Assembly (NCBI RefSeq): GCF_004341245.1
Contig: NZ_SLWY01000011.1
Span: 62,001-126,000, forward strand
From: Plasticicumulans lactativorans
GTDB lineage: Bacteria; Pseudomonadota; Gammaproteobacteria; Competibacterales; Competibacteraceae
Direction of reading: 5' to 3'
Length of the DNA stretch: 64,000 nucleotides
Shown: positions 25,538 to 34,170 of the stretch, piece by piece
Numbering within the stretch: the first letter of the stretch is position 1
Layout: every line of letters begins with the position of its first letter
Program-made: the position numbers and the translations under genes
Notes under the pieces: model-generated
What the model was told of the DNA's origin: nothing
Seen by the model: only the letters and a program-made list of their open reading frames with translations
The model's database searches: none

Positions 25538-26617
25538 TCAGCCGCCGATCACCCGCTTGTGCACGCGCCCGGCGAGGTTGCAGAGGATTTCGTAGGCGAT
25601 GGTGCCGGCGGCCTCGGCGATGCGCTCGGCGGGCAGGCCCTCGCCCCACAGCGTGACGCGGTCGCCGAGCTGCGCCTCGGGGTGGTCGGTGAGGTCGACG
25701 CAGAGCATGTCCATCGACACCCGGCCGAGGGTGCGGCTCGGCCGGCCGTTGACCAGCACCGGCGTGCCGGTCGGCGCGTGGCGCGGGTAGCCGTCGGCGT
25801 AGCCGACCGCGGCGATGCCGACGCGCATGTCGGCCGGGCAGGTGAAGGTGCCGCTGTAGCCGATGGTCTCGCCACGAGCCACGGTCTTCACCTGGATCAG
25901 CCCGGTGCTGAAGGTCATCACCGGCTTCAGGCCGGCGTCGGGGCCGGTCTGGCCGAGCATCGGCGAGCAGCCGTAGAGCATGATCCCCGGCCGCACCCAG
26001 TCGTGGTGCGCGGCCGGCCAGGCCAGCACGCCGGCGGAGTTCGACAGCGCGCGGCGCACCGGCAGGCCGGTGGTGGCCGCCTCGAAGCTCGCGAGCTGCT
26101 GCGCGGTCTGCGCGTGCGCCGGGTCGTCGGCGCTCGCCAGGTGGCTCATCACGCCGAGTTCGTCGGCGACCGCCGGGCAGGCGCGCAGGCGCTCGACGAA
26201 GGCGCGGGTGTGCCGCGGGTCGATGCCGAGCCGGTGCATGCCGGTGTCGAGCTTGAGCCAGGTTTTCAGCGGCCGTGGCAGGCGCGCGGCCTCGAGCAGG
26301 CGCAGGCCGGCCTCGTCGCGCACCGCGATCTCGAAGCCGTGCTCGGCGCAGAGCGCAAGCTCGTCGGCCTCGAACACGCCTTCGAGCAGCAGCACCGGCT
26401 GCGTGGCGCCGGCCGCGCGCAGCGCCAGCGCCTCCTCGATGCAGGCGACGGCGAGCGCGTCGGCGTCGCCGAGCGCGGGCAACAGGCGCGCCGCGCCGTG
26501 GCCGTAGCCGTCGGCCTTGACCACGGCGAACACGCGCGCGTGCGGCGCCAGCGCCCGCACCCGGCCCAGGTTGTGCCGCAGCGCGGCGAGGTCGATCACG
26601 GCGGTGGCCGGACGCAT
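25538..26617 (-). CDS. alr: Alanine racemase, catabolic DadX-like
   Basis: The 359-residue fold-type III PLP enzyme has the PLP lysine in VFAVVKADGYGHGAARLLP near residue 34, HRLGIDP, a PGIMLYGCSP segment, and the catalytic tyrosine in GETIGYSGTF. It interconverts L- and D-alanine. The ATG at 26617 was chosen with GAGG upstream; the longer upstream frame overlaps dadA and is unrelated. It lies 32 bp after the D-amino-acid dehydrogenase gene on the same strand. With the divergent Lrp-type regulator this is the classic dad arrangement for L-alanine catabolism, so it is probably the catabolic dadX paralogue. Confidence 0.93.
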   Translation of the reverse strand: MRPATAVIDLAALRHNLGRVRALAPHARVFAVVKADGYGHGAARLLPALGDADALAVACIEEALALRAAGATQPVLLLEGVFEADELALCAEHGFEIAVRDEAGLRLLEAARLPRPLKTWLKLDTGMHRLGIDPRHTRAFVERLRACPAVADELGVMSHLASADDPAHAQTAQQLASFEAATTGLPVRRALSNSAGVLAWPAAHHDWVRPGIMLYGCSPMLGQTGPDAGLKPVMTFSTGLIQVKTVARGETIGYSGTFTCPADMRVGIAAVGYADGYPRHAPTGTPVLVNGRPSRTLGRVSMDMLCVDLTDHPEAQLGDRVTLWGEGLPAERIAEAAGTIAYEILCNLAGRVHKRVIGG

Positions 26618-26649
26618 GTCGGAAGTCCTCCTGCCGGGGCCCGTCGGGC

Positions 26650-27903
26650 TCAGGCGTAACGGTCCATGCCGAGGCCGGCGGTGTCGATGTCGGGCTGCGC
26701 GCCGGTGACGATGTCGCTGATCACCCGCGCCGAGCCGCAGCTCATGGTCCAGCCCAGCGTGCCGTGGCCGGTGTTCAGGTACAGCCGCTTCAGCGGCGTG
26801 GCACCGATGATCGGCGTGCCGTCCGGGGTGTTCGGGCGCAGGCCGGTCCACAGCTCGGCGCGGCTGACGTCGCCGCCGCGCGGGAACAGGTCGGTGACCA
26901 CGTGGCGCACGGTGTTGCCGCGCTCGTGGGTGAGCTGCAGGTCGTAGCCGGTCAGCTCGGCGGTGCCGGCGACGCGGATGCGGTCGCCGAGGCGGGTGAT
27001 CGCGACCTTGTGGGTCTCGTCCATCACCGTCGACACCGGCGCGAAGGCCGGGTCGGTGATCGGCACGGTGATCGAGTAGCCCTTCACCGGGAACACCGGG
27101 ATGCGGTAGCCGAGCTCGCGCATCAGCTTGGTCGAATAGCTGCCGAGCGCGCAGATGTAGGCGTCGCCGGTGATGCGCCCCCTGTTGGTCTGCACCCCGG
27201 TGACCTCGCCGCCGCTGTGGTCGAGGCCGAAGATCGCCGTGCCGTACATGAACTGCACGCCGAGCCCGGCCGCCATCTCGGCCAGCCGCTGGGTGAACTT
27301 GAAGCAGTCGCCGGTCTCGTCGCCGGGCAGGCGCAGGCCGCCCTGGATCTTGTCGCAGACCAGTTCGAGCGCGGGTTCGGCGGCCACGCAGCCGGCGCGG
27401 TCGAGCACCTCGTGGCCGACGCCGAGGCTTCGCAGCACGGCGATGTCCTTGGCGGCGTCGTCGACCTGCTTCTGCGTGCGGAACAACTGCAGCGTGCCCT
27501 GCTGGCGGTCGTCGTAGCTGATGCCGGTGTCGGCGCGCAGCGTGACGAACTGGTCACGGCTGTACTCGGCGAGGCGCATCATCCGCGACTTGTTGACCTC
27601 GTAGGCGCGGGCGTTGCAGTTCATCAGCATCTCCCACATCCAGCGCCACATCTCCGGATTGAACTTGAGCCGCAGCACCAGCGGCGCGTGCTCCATGAAC
27701 ATCCACTTCAGCGCCTTCAGCGGCACGCCCGGCCCGGCCCAGGGCGCCGAGTAGCCGGGCGAGATCTGCCCGGCGTTGGCATAGCTGGTTTCGAGCGCAG
27801 GCCCCGGCTGGCGCTCGAGCACCACGACTTCGTGCCCGGCCTTGGCCAGGTAATAAGCGGTGCTGGTGCCGACCACGCCACTGCCCAGAACGACGATCTT
27901 CAT
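26650..27903 (-). CDS. dadA: D-amino acid dehydrogenase small subunit
   Basis: The 417-residue flavoprotein begins with the dinucleotide motif [20 protein letters not shown] and shows [19 protein letters not shown], the DadA hallmark, and [14 protein letters not shown] near the C terminus. DadA oxidises D-alanine and other D-amino acids to 2-oxo acids at the inner face of the membrane, passing electrons to quinone. It is the first gene of the dadA-alr unit. A 206-bp gap separates it from the divergent Lrp-type regulator gene. Confidence 0.95.
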   Translation of the reverse strand: MKIVVLGSGVVGTSTAYYLAKAGHEVVVLERQPGPALETSYANAGQISPGYSAPWAGPGVPLKALKWMFMEHAPLVLRLKFNPEMWRWMWEMLMNCNARAYEVNKSRMMRLAEYSRDQFVTLRADTGISYDDRQQGTLQLFRTQKQVDDAAKDIAVLRSLGVGHEVLDRAGCVAAEPALELVCDKIQGGLRLPGDETGDCFKFTQRLAEMAAGLGVQFMYGTAIFGLDHSGGEVTGVQTNRGRITGDAYICALGSYSTKLMRELGYRIPVFPVKGYSITVPITDPAFAPVSTVMDETHKVAITRLGDRIRVAGTAELTGYDLQLTHERGNTVRHVVTDLFPRGGDVSRAELWTGLRPNTPDGTPIIGATPLKRLYLNTGHGTLGWTMSCGSARVISDIVTGAQPDIDTAGLGMDRYA

Positions 27904-28109
27904 GCGCTGCGCTCCTCTACGAACCGGTGACTGCCGCCCCGCCCCGGATCGGGGATCGCTCTTGCGATGAACCGGGGCAATCTCAGCAAGATGACCTATT
28001 GTATGAGGAAGAGTGCCGCCGATAGCGTCGAAATGATGCGGCGATACAGGCGGAATTGCCGGTATCACCGGTTCGCCCCGCGGGCGGCCGAAAATCTTGC
28101 GGTGGCGTC

Positions 28110-28592
28110 ATGGCCCAGGCCCGAAAACTCGATCGCATGGACCGGCGCATCCTGCGCAAGCTGCAGGAACAGGGGCGGCTGTCCTATGTCGATCTCGCCG
28201 CCGCGGTGGGGCTGTCGCCCTCGCCCTGCCTCGAACGCGTGCGCCGGCTGGAGAAGGACGGCGTGATCCTCGGCTACACCGCGGTGCTCAACCCGCGCAA
28301 GCTCGGCGCCGGGCTGCTGGTGTTCGTCGAGATCAGCCTCGACTACACCTCGCCCGACATCTTCGACCAGTTCAAGCGCGCCGCGCTGCAGGTGCCGCAG
28401 GTGCAGGAATGCCACCTGGTCTCGGGCAACTTCGACTACCTGCTGAAGATCCGCATCGCCGACATGACCGAGTACCGCGAACTGCTCGGCCTGATCCTGC
28501 GCACGCTGCCCGGCGTGCGCGACTCGCACAGCTTCGTCGTGATGGAGGAAGTGAAGGAGAGCCTGGCGATCCCGATCGCCGACGGCCCCTGA
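28110..28592 (+). CDS. Lrp/AsnC-family regulator, probably of dadA-alr
   Basis: The 160-residue protein has an N-terminal AsnC helix-turn-helix (LDRMDRRILRKLQEQGRLSY, then VDLAAAVGLSPSPCLERVRR) and a C-terminal RAM effector domain (~75-150). The size and sequence are close to Lrp itself (SGNFDYLLKIRIADM). It is divergent from dadA, where an Lrp-type protein typically activates the operon in response to alanine. The ATG at 28110 was chosen because the HTH begins soon after; an earlier in-frame start would add 18 unrelated residues. Confidence 0.92.
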   Translation: MAQARKLDRMDRRILRKLQEQGRLSYVDLAAAVGLSPSPCLERVRRLEKDGVILGYTAVLNPRKLGAGLLVFVEISLDYTSPDIFDQFKRAALQVPQVQECHLVSGNFDYLLKIRIADMTEYRELLGLILRTLPGVRDSHSFVVMEEVKESLAIPIADGP

Positions 28593-28694
28593 ACGCCCGG
28601 CGACGGGCGGGCGTGCTGCACGGCACCGCGGCCCCCCGTCCGCCGCTGCCCGTCCGTGCGGCATGGGATGCCGCGCGGACGGGCGGATGCGGGC

Positions 28695-29678
28695 TCAGTC
28701 GGCGTAGACGCCGGCCTTCTTGATCACCACCCCCCACTTGTCGATCTCGGCCTTGAGGTAGCTGCGCAGGGCCTCGGGGGTGGCACGGTCGGCGGCGACC
28801 GGTTCGGTGCCGAGATCGGCGAAGCGCTGCTTGACGGTGGCGTCGTTCAGCGCGACGTGCAGCGACTGCACCAGCCGGTCGATGACCGGCTTGGGCGTGC
28901 CCTTGGGCGCGTACAGGCCGTGCCAGACGGTGATCTCGAAGCCCGGCAGCCCGGCGGAGTCGAGCGTCGGCAGGTTCGGCAGCGAGGCCACCGGGGTCCT
29001 GGTGGTGACGCCGTAGGCCTTGATCTTGCCGGCGCGGATCTGGCTCGTGGTGTTGGTGGTCTGGTCGCACATCAGGTCGACCTGGCCGCCGAGCAGGTCG
29101 TTCATCGCCGGGCCGGTGCCCTTGTACGGCACCGTGGTCAGCTCGGTCTCGATCGCGCTCATGAACAGCATGCCGCACAGGTGCGAGGCGGCACCGATGC
29201 CGGCGTTGGCCAGCGTGACCTTGTCCTTGTTCGCCTTCACGTAGGCCAGGAGTTCCTTGACGTCCTTGGCCGGGAAGTCGCTCTTCCCCACCAGCGTCAT
29301 CGGCACGTCGGTCACCAGGCCGATCGGCTCGAAATCGGCGACGGGGTCGTAGGGCAGCTTGCGGTAGAGCGCCGGTGCGGTGGCCTGGCCGATATGGTGC
29401 ATGAAGAGGGTGTAGCCGTCGGGCGCGGCCCGCGCGGCACGTCCGGCGCCCAGCGTGCCGCCGGCCCCGCCGACGTTCTCGACGATGACCGTCTGCTTCA
29501 GGTCGGTTCCCATCGCGGCCGCCACCAGGCGGGCGACGGTGTCGGTGGGGCCGCCGGCGGCGAAGGGCACGATCATCGTGATCGTCTTGATCGGGTAGTC
29601 TTCGCTCGCCCGTGCCGGCGTCGCGACGACGAGGGCGGCGGCGAGCAGGCCGGCGATGGTGGTGTGTGTGCTGATCAT
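28695..29678 (-). CDS. Tripartite tricarboxylate transporter (Bug/TctC) binding protein 1
   Basis: The 327-residue periplasmic protein has a signal peptide (TIAGLLAAALVVATPARA) and the Bug signatures YPIKTITMIVPFAAGGPTDT near the mature N terminus and NVGGAGGTLGAG. Bug proteins bind carboxylates, amino acids or aromatic acids and usually serve TctA/TctB membrane partners, none of which is in the window. The ligand cannot be told from sequence. It lies 79 bp downstream of a second Bug gene on the same strand. Confidence 0.9.
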   Translation of the reverse strand: MISTHTTIAGLLAAALVVATPARASEDYPIKTITMIVPFAAGGPTDTVARLVAAAMGTDLKQTVIVENVGGAGGTLGAGRAARAAPDGYTLFMHHIGQATAPALYRKLPYDPVADFEPIGLVTDVPMTLVGKSDFPAKDVKELLAYVKANKDKVTLANAGIGAASHLCGMLFMSAIETELTTVPYKGTGPAMNDLLGGQVDLMCDQTTNTTSQIRAGKIKAYGVTTRTPVASLPNLPTLDSAGLPGFEITVWHGLYAPKGTPKPVIDRLVQSLHVALNDATVKQRFADLGTEPVAADRATPEALRSYLKAEIDKWGVVIKKAGVYAD

Positions 29679-29757
29679 GTACGAGCTCCTCGGTGGCCGT
29701 GCGGTGGCCCCGCCGCTGCGCGTGCGGGGCCGTCCGATAGACACTTCCCGGCGACAG

Positions 29758-30741
29758 TCAATCCACCGTCGCGCCGCTTTCCTTGACCACCTTGGCCCAC
29801 TTGGCGGTTTCGCTGGTGATGAAGGCGCGGAAGTTGTCGGGCGTGTCGCCGACGAACGCGGACCCCATCTCCTCCAGGCGCTGGCTGAACTCGGGCGTCT
29901 TCATGATCTTCAGCGTTTCGGCGTTGATCCTGTCGATGACCGCCGGCGGCGTCCCGGCGCGGGTGAAGAAGCCGTACCACGCATAGGCCTCGAAGCCCGG
30001 GTAGCCGGCCTCGATGAAGGTCGGCACGTCCGGCAGCTGCGGCGAGCGCTGCGCGCTGGTGACCGCGATCGCCTTGACCTTGCCGGCCTTGATGTGCGGC
30101 AGGATCGCGATGAGGCTGTCGAACATCACCGGCACGTGGCCGCCCATCAGGTCGGTGATCGCCGGCGCCGAGCCCTTGTAGGGCACGTGGATCATGTCGA
30201 GCTTCGCGGTGGTCTTGAACAGCTCGCCGGTCATGTGCTGCGGCGTGCCGCTGCCGGACGACGCGTACTGGAAGTTGCCGTCCTTGGACTTGATCAGCGC
30301 GACCAGCTCCTGCAGGTCCTTGGCCGGCACCGACGGATGCGCCGCCAGCACCAGCGGCACCTTGGCCAGCATCGTGATCGGCGCCAGGTCCTTCGCCGGG
30401 TCGAAGGCGAGCTTCTTGTAGAGGCTCGGGTTGATGACGATCGGCGCGCTCGACGAGATCAGCAGCGTATGGCCGTCCGGCGCCGACTTGGCGACCAGAT
30501 CGGTGCCGATGTTGCCGCCGGCGCCACCGCGGTTGTCGATGATGAACGGCTTGCCGAAGACTTCGGCGAGCCTGGTCGTGATCGGCCGGGCGACGATGTC
30601 GGAGGGGCCCCCCGGCGGGAACGGGACGACGACGGTCACGGTCTTCTCGGGCCACTCGGCGGCGGACGCACTGAAGGCGGCGAGCGCCACGAGCATCAGG
30701 GCGCATTTGCGCGCCCAGGTGGGGAACACAGCCGTTCTCAT
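29758..30741 (-). CDS. Tripartite tricarboxylate transporter (Bug/TctC) binding protein 2
   Basis: Also 327 residues, with a signal peptide ending SASAA, then WPEKTVTVVVPFPPGGPSDI and DNRGGAGGNIGTDLVAKSAP, the Bug glycine-rich ligand loop. It is clearly paralogous to the next gene but divergent enough that the two probably bind different ligands. Betaproteobacteria carry dozens of orphan Bug genes. No regulator or catabolic enzyme is adjacent, so the role is open. Confidence 0.9.
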   Translation of the reverse strand: MRTAVFPTWARKCALMLVALAAFSASAAEWPEKTVTVVVPFPPGGPSDIVARPITTRLAEVFGKPFIIDNRGGAGGNIGTDLVAKSAPDGHTLLISSSAPIVINPSLYKKLAFDPAKDLAPITMLAKVPLVLAAHPSVPAKDLQELVALIKSKDGNFQYASSGSGTPQHMTGELFKTTAKLDMIHVPYKGSAPAITDLMGGHVPVMFDSLIAILPHIKAGKVKAIAVTSAQRSPQLPDVPTFIEAGYPGFEAYAWYGFFTRAGTPPAVIDRINAETLKIMKTPEFSQRLEEMGSAFVGDTPDNFRAFITSETAKWAKVVKESGATVD

Positions 30742-30993
30742 CACTTTCGCTTCCTCCTGTCGGGCGCGCGATGCCTTCGCGCTGCCGGCGACCTCATCGT
30801 TATGGTTGGGTGCACGCGGCCCCGCGCGCGCCGCCGGCGCTACCCGGCCGGCGCCTGCGCGGCGCGTTCGCGGCCGAAGCAGTCTAGCCCACCACCCGGC
30901 CTGCGCCCGCCACCAGCCCGGATGGGAGGGCCGCCGCGACACGCATGAAGCGCACGGCCCAAACCGGTCGCGGCGCGCCCGCGACGCCGTCGC

Positions 30994-32376
30994 TCAGCCG
31001 CCCCACGGGCCCTGCAGCGCACCGGCGAGCGAGCGCCAGCGGTAGAGCCGCGCGGCGTTGCGGTCGCGGCGGCTGATCAGCGGCATCAGCCCGAGCGCGT
31101 CGAGCGCTTCGGCGGCGCTCTCGCTCAGGAACACCTCGGCACAGGGCTGCATCGCGCGTTCGCCGTCGACCGCGCGCACGTGCAGCGGCAGGTCGTCGAG
31201 TTCGCAGCTGTCGTCGGGGGCGAAGTCCCAGCCCTCGGCGTCGGTCCAGGCACGGCCGAGCAGCAGCGCGAGCCCCCAGGCGGGGTTGCCCCACAGCAGC
31301 TCCTCGTGCCCGGCCCCGGCGCTGTCCTCCTCGAAGGCGAAGCTGTCGATCGGGTCGGAGCGCGCCCCGAACGGCCGGCGCAGCAGCAGCCGCGGCAGCG
31401 CGAGCCCGAGCCGCGCGGCGCCGCCGGTCTGGCGCAGCGCCTGCCACAGCGCCGCCTCGGGCGTCTCCCCCGCCAGCCGCTGCGGCGCCTGCGCGAGCGT
31501 CGGCTCGAAGCCGCCGAGCAGCGGTGCATCGAGCGCATCGGCCAGCCCGCCGAGGCCGGCCAGCACCTGCACGTCCTCGCGGGTGGCGGCGAAGACGAAA
31601 TCGGCGGCGATCAGCCCGAAGGCCCCGCCCGCCTCGGCCGCCGCGCTCAACAGCGCGGGCAGCACCGGCGCCTCCCCCAGCAGGTCGGCCACGAGTTCGT
31701 CGCGGCCGAGGTCGAGCACCGCGATCTGCACCCCGGCATCGGTGTCGAGGTTGCCGGCGAGCCAGGCGAGACCGCGCCACGCCGCCTCCAGGCGCTGGAA
31801 GCGCGGCTGGTGCAGCAGCGCACGCAGCGCCCGGGTGCGGGCGAGGTCGGCGGCGACCTCCAGCACCTGCCGGCGCGGGTCGGGCGCGGGCGTGCCGACA
31901 TTGCCCACCAGGCGGCGGATGAGGTCCTCGGCATGCCGCTGCGCCGGCAGCCCCTGCCCGACGGCGCCGCCGAGCAGCGACGCGAACGTGTCGTCGGGCG
32001 CCGGCGGCGGCGGCGACGGCGCGGCGGGCGCCGGGGCCGGCGCCTGCAACTGGTCGCCGAGGCGGCGGGCGGCCGCGGCCACCTCCTCGAACAGGCTCAC
32101 GCGCGCGAGCAGGGCATCGGGGTGGAAGTCGTCGACGCTCGTGAAGTCGAGCGTCAGCGCCGGCAGCGTCGCGTCGGCCGGCAGCACCAGCCGCGGCGCG
32201 AGGCGCGCGGCGAGGGCGTCGGTGCCGCCGCTGGCGAGTGCGAGCGGCGCGCGGGCGGCGAGCGGCGCGCGCGGCGCATCGCCGGCGAGATCGGCGAGCA
32301 CGAGGATGCGGCAACTGCCGGTGCCGCGCCGCGGGCGCGGGGCGTTGCCGAATGCGAATTCGATCCGTCCGGGCAT
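30994..32376 (-). CDS. Orphan TssB-TssC (VipA-VipB) contractile sheath fusion
   Basis: The 460-residue protein resembles both sheath subunits of a type VI secretion system in one chain. Residues 1-~112 look like TssB: MPGRIEFAFG, RILVLADLAGD, and the VipA motif LDFTSVDDFHPDALLARV. A Pro/Ala linker (112-130) follows. Residues ~145-460 look like TssC: LRALLHQPRFQRLEAAWRG, GAFGLIAADFVF, LGLALPRLLLRRPFGARSDP and HEELLWGNPAWGLALLL. Normally TssB (~165 aa) and TssC (~490 aa) are separate. No other T6SS gene is in the window. The start at 32376 follows GGAGGACC. It is divergent from a SHOCT-domain gene. Function unknown. Confidence 0.78.
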   Translation of the reverse strand: MPGRIEFAFGNAPRPRRGTGSCRILVLADLAGDAPRAPLAARAPLALASGGTDALAARLAPRLVLPADATLPALTLDFTSVDDFHPDALLARVSLFEEVAAAARRLGDQLQAPAPAPAAPSPPPPAPDDTFASLLGGAVGQGLPAQRHAEDLIRRLVGNVGTPAPDPRRQVLEVAADLARTRALRALLHQPRFQRLEAAWRGLAWLAGNLDTDAGVQIAVLDLGRDELVADLLGEAPVLPALLSAAAEAGGAFGLIAADFVFAATREDVQVLAGLGGLADALDAPLLGGFEPTLAQAPQRLAGETPEAALWQALRQTGGAARLGLALPRLLLRRPFGARSDPIDSFAFEEDSAGAGHEELLWGNPAWGLALLLGRAWTDAEGWDFAPDDSCELDDLPLHVRAVDGERAMQPCAEVFLSESAAEALDALGLMPLISRRDRNAARLYRWRSLAGALQGPWGG

Positions 32377-32600
32377 CTCGGGTCCTCCGGGCGATGGCCG
32401 CGGGGCGCGCGGCGCGGCTTTGAGCTTAGTCCAGCCGCACGCCCCGCTGCCGTCGCCGCCGTGCGCCCGGTGGCCAGCGGGCATTGCGCGAACCGCTCCG
32501 GCCTCCCTATGCTCGACTTCCGCCGCACTGCGGCATTTCCTGGTCCGGCCTCGCGGCACCGCGCTGCGGCCCGCCGCCGGACGACGACGAGTACACCCCG

Positions 32601-33494
32601 ATGCGACAACTCTCCCCCGCCGGCCAGCAGATCATCGACGATCTGGCACGTCGCCACGGCTTCAGCCCCGATGCCGTGCTGGTGATGCTGGACGCCGTGA
32701 TCAACGGCAACGGCAGCATGGCGCAGTTCAGCCACCCCGAGTTCGGCGGTTCCGGCCAGTGGATGCTGGGTGGCATGACGATGCTCGGCGACATGTTCAA
32801 CAACTACCTGAAGAGCCGCGTCGACGGGCTCTGCTACGAACTGGCGGGGCTGGTGGCGAGCCAGCCCGAGCTGCTGCGCAGCGGCAGCTTCCAGTCGCAG
32901 AGCCAGGGCCGCCAGCAGCAGGCGGCGTTCGGCGGCGGGCAACAGCAGCAGCAGGGCGGCTACGGCGGCAGCCAGCAGCAGGACGGCAGCGGGCCGCTCG
33001 GGCCGGTGAGCCTGTTCGTGCCGCCGGCGCCCGGCGACGGCGGCGACTGGTGGGGCAGCGAACTGCGCTGGCCGAACAGCACCGGCGCGCAGAACGACGT
33101 GCGCTACGCGCTGTTCGCGCAGGCGCGGCGGCTCGCGATCGAGGTCAACGGCCACGTCACCGTCTACGACACGCTCGATCACCAGATCGGCGGCTTCGCG
33201 CAGCAGCAGGGCTACGGCGGCTCGCTCAGCTTCACCAGCCAGTACGGGCTGGTGGACGTCGCCAGCCTGCCGGTGGTGTCGATCGACGGCGTGCCGGTGC
33301 GCAGCCCCGCCCCCGTCGCACCGCCGGCATCGGCCGCGGCACCGGTACCGGCCGCGGCACCTGCTCCGGCGCCGGGCGGTGGCGAGGCCGACGTCTTCGC
33401 GACGATCGAGAAGCTCGCCGCGCTGCACGCCAAGGGCATCCTCAGCGACGAGGAGTTCGCCACCAAGAAGGCCGAGCTGCTCGGCCGGCTGTAG
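32601..33494 (+). CDS. SHOCT-domain protein with a Gln/Gly-rich middle
   Basis: The 297-residue protein has a helical N-terminal domain (residues 1-90, QQIIDDLARRHGFSPDAVLV), a low-complexity Gln/Gly/Ser stretch (~93-135), a compact domain (~140-235, DVRYALFAQARRLAIEVNGH then VTVYDTLDHQIGG), a Pro/Ala linker, and a C-terminal SHOCT motif (IEKLAALHAKGILSDEEFAT). SHOCT motifs often mark oligomerising or membrane-remodelling accessory proteins. There is no signal peptide or membrane segment. It is divergently transcribed from the orphan TssBC fusion, with 224 bp between starts, which suggests a shared regulatory region. I do not recognise a characterised homologue. Confidence 0.7.
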   Translation: MRQLSPAGQQIIDDLARRHGFSPDAVLVMLDAVINGNGSMAQFSHPEFGGSGQWMLGGMTMLGDMFNNYLKSRVDGLCYELAGLVASQPELLRSGSFQSQSQGRQQQAAFGGGQQQQQGGYGGSQQQDGSGPLGPVSLFVPPAPGDGGDWWGSELRWPNSTGAQNDVRYALFAQARRLAIEVNGHVTVYDTLDHQIGGFAQQQGYGGSLSFTSQYGLVDVASLPVVSIDGVPVRSPAPVAPPASAAAPVPAAAPAPAPGGGEADVFATIEKLAALHAKGILSDEEFATKKAELLGRL

Positions 33495-33504
33495 CGCGCG
33501 GCGC

Positions 33505-34170
33505 TCAGGCGCGCGGCGCGAGCCCCGTCTTGACCGCCCACACCGCGGCCTCGACGCGCGAGCGCAGGCCGAGCTTCTTCAGCACGTGCTTGACGTGGAC
33601 CTTCACCGTGCCCTCGGTGATGTCGAGCTCGCGCGCGATCAGCTTGTTGCTCTTGCCGGCGGCGATGTGCAGCAGGATCTGGTGCTCGCGCTCGGTCAGC
33701 TCCGACAGCGGCAGCCCGGCGGCGGGCCCTTCGTGGCGCAGCGCCCGCGCCAGCAGCTCGGTGACCGGCGCCGACAGCACCAGGCGCCCGCGCGCGGCCT
33801 GGCGCAGGCTCGCCAGCATCTCCTCGGGCTCCATGTCCTTCAGCAGGTAGCCGTCGGCACCGGCCTGCAGCGCGGCGAGCACGTCCTCCTCGCTGTCGGA
33901 CACGGTGAACATGATCACCCGCGTGTCGAGGTCGAGCGCCTTGATCGCGCGCAGCGCGTCGAGCCCGCCCATGCCACGCATCTGCAGGTCGAGCAGGATC
34001 AGGTCGGGCTTGAGCTCGCGCGCCAGGCGCAGGCCCTCGGCGCCGTCGGTGGCCTCGCCGACCAGGCGCATCGCCGGTTCGAGCGCGACGAGCTGCGACA
34101 CGCCCTTGCGCAGCAGCGGATGGTCGTCGATCACCAGCAGGGTCTGGGGCTCGAGGTCGGGCGCGTTCAT
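33505..34170 (-). CDS. narL: Nitrate/nitrite response regulator NarL
   Basis: The 221-residue protein has a receiver domain (LLVIDDHPLLRKGVSQLVAL, phosphorylated Asp in DLILLDLQMRGMGGLDALRA, conserved Lys in GYLLKDMEPEEM) and a LuxR-type helix-turn-helix (LTEREHQILLHIAAGKSNKL, then TVKVHVKHVLKKLGLRSR). It matches NarL closely in both domains. It overlaps the narX stop by four bases, so the pair is translationally coupled. It should bind heptamers upstream of narK and activate the nitrate reductase genes when nitrate is present. Confidence 0.95.
   Translation of the reverse strand: MNAPDLEPQTLLVIDDHPLLRKGVSQLVALEPAMRLVGEATDGAEGLRLARELKPDLILLDLQMRGMGGLDALRAIKALDLDTRVIMFTVSDSEEDVLAALQAGADGYLLKDMEPEEMLASLRQAARGRLVLSAPVTELLARALRHEGPAAGLPLSELTEREHQILLHIAAGKSNKLIARELDITEGTVKVHVKHVLKKLGLRSRVEAAVWAVKTGLAPRA

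Noticed and set aside
30994-33494. A type VI secretion gene cluster
   Set aside because: Only sheath-like sequence is present; no tssA, E-M, clpV, hcp or vgrG gene is found within the window.
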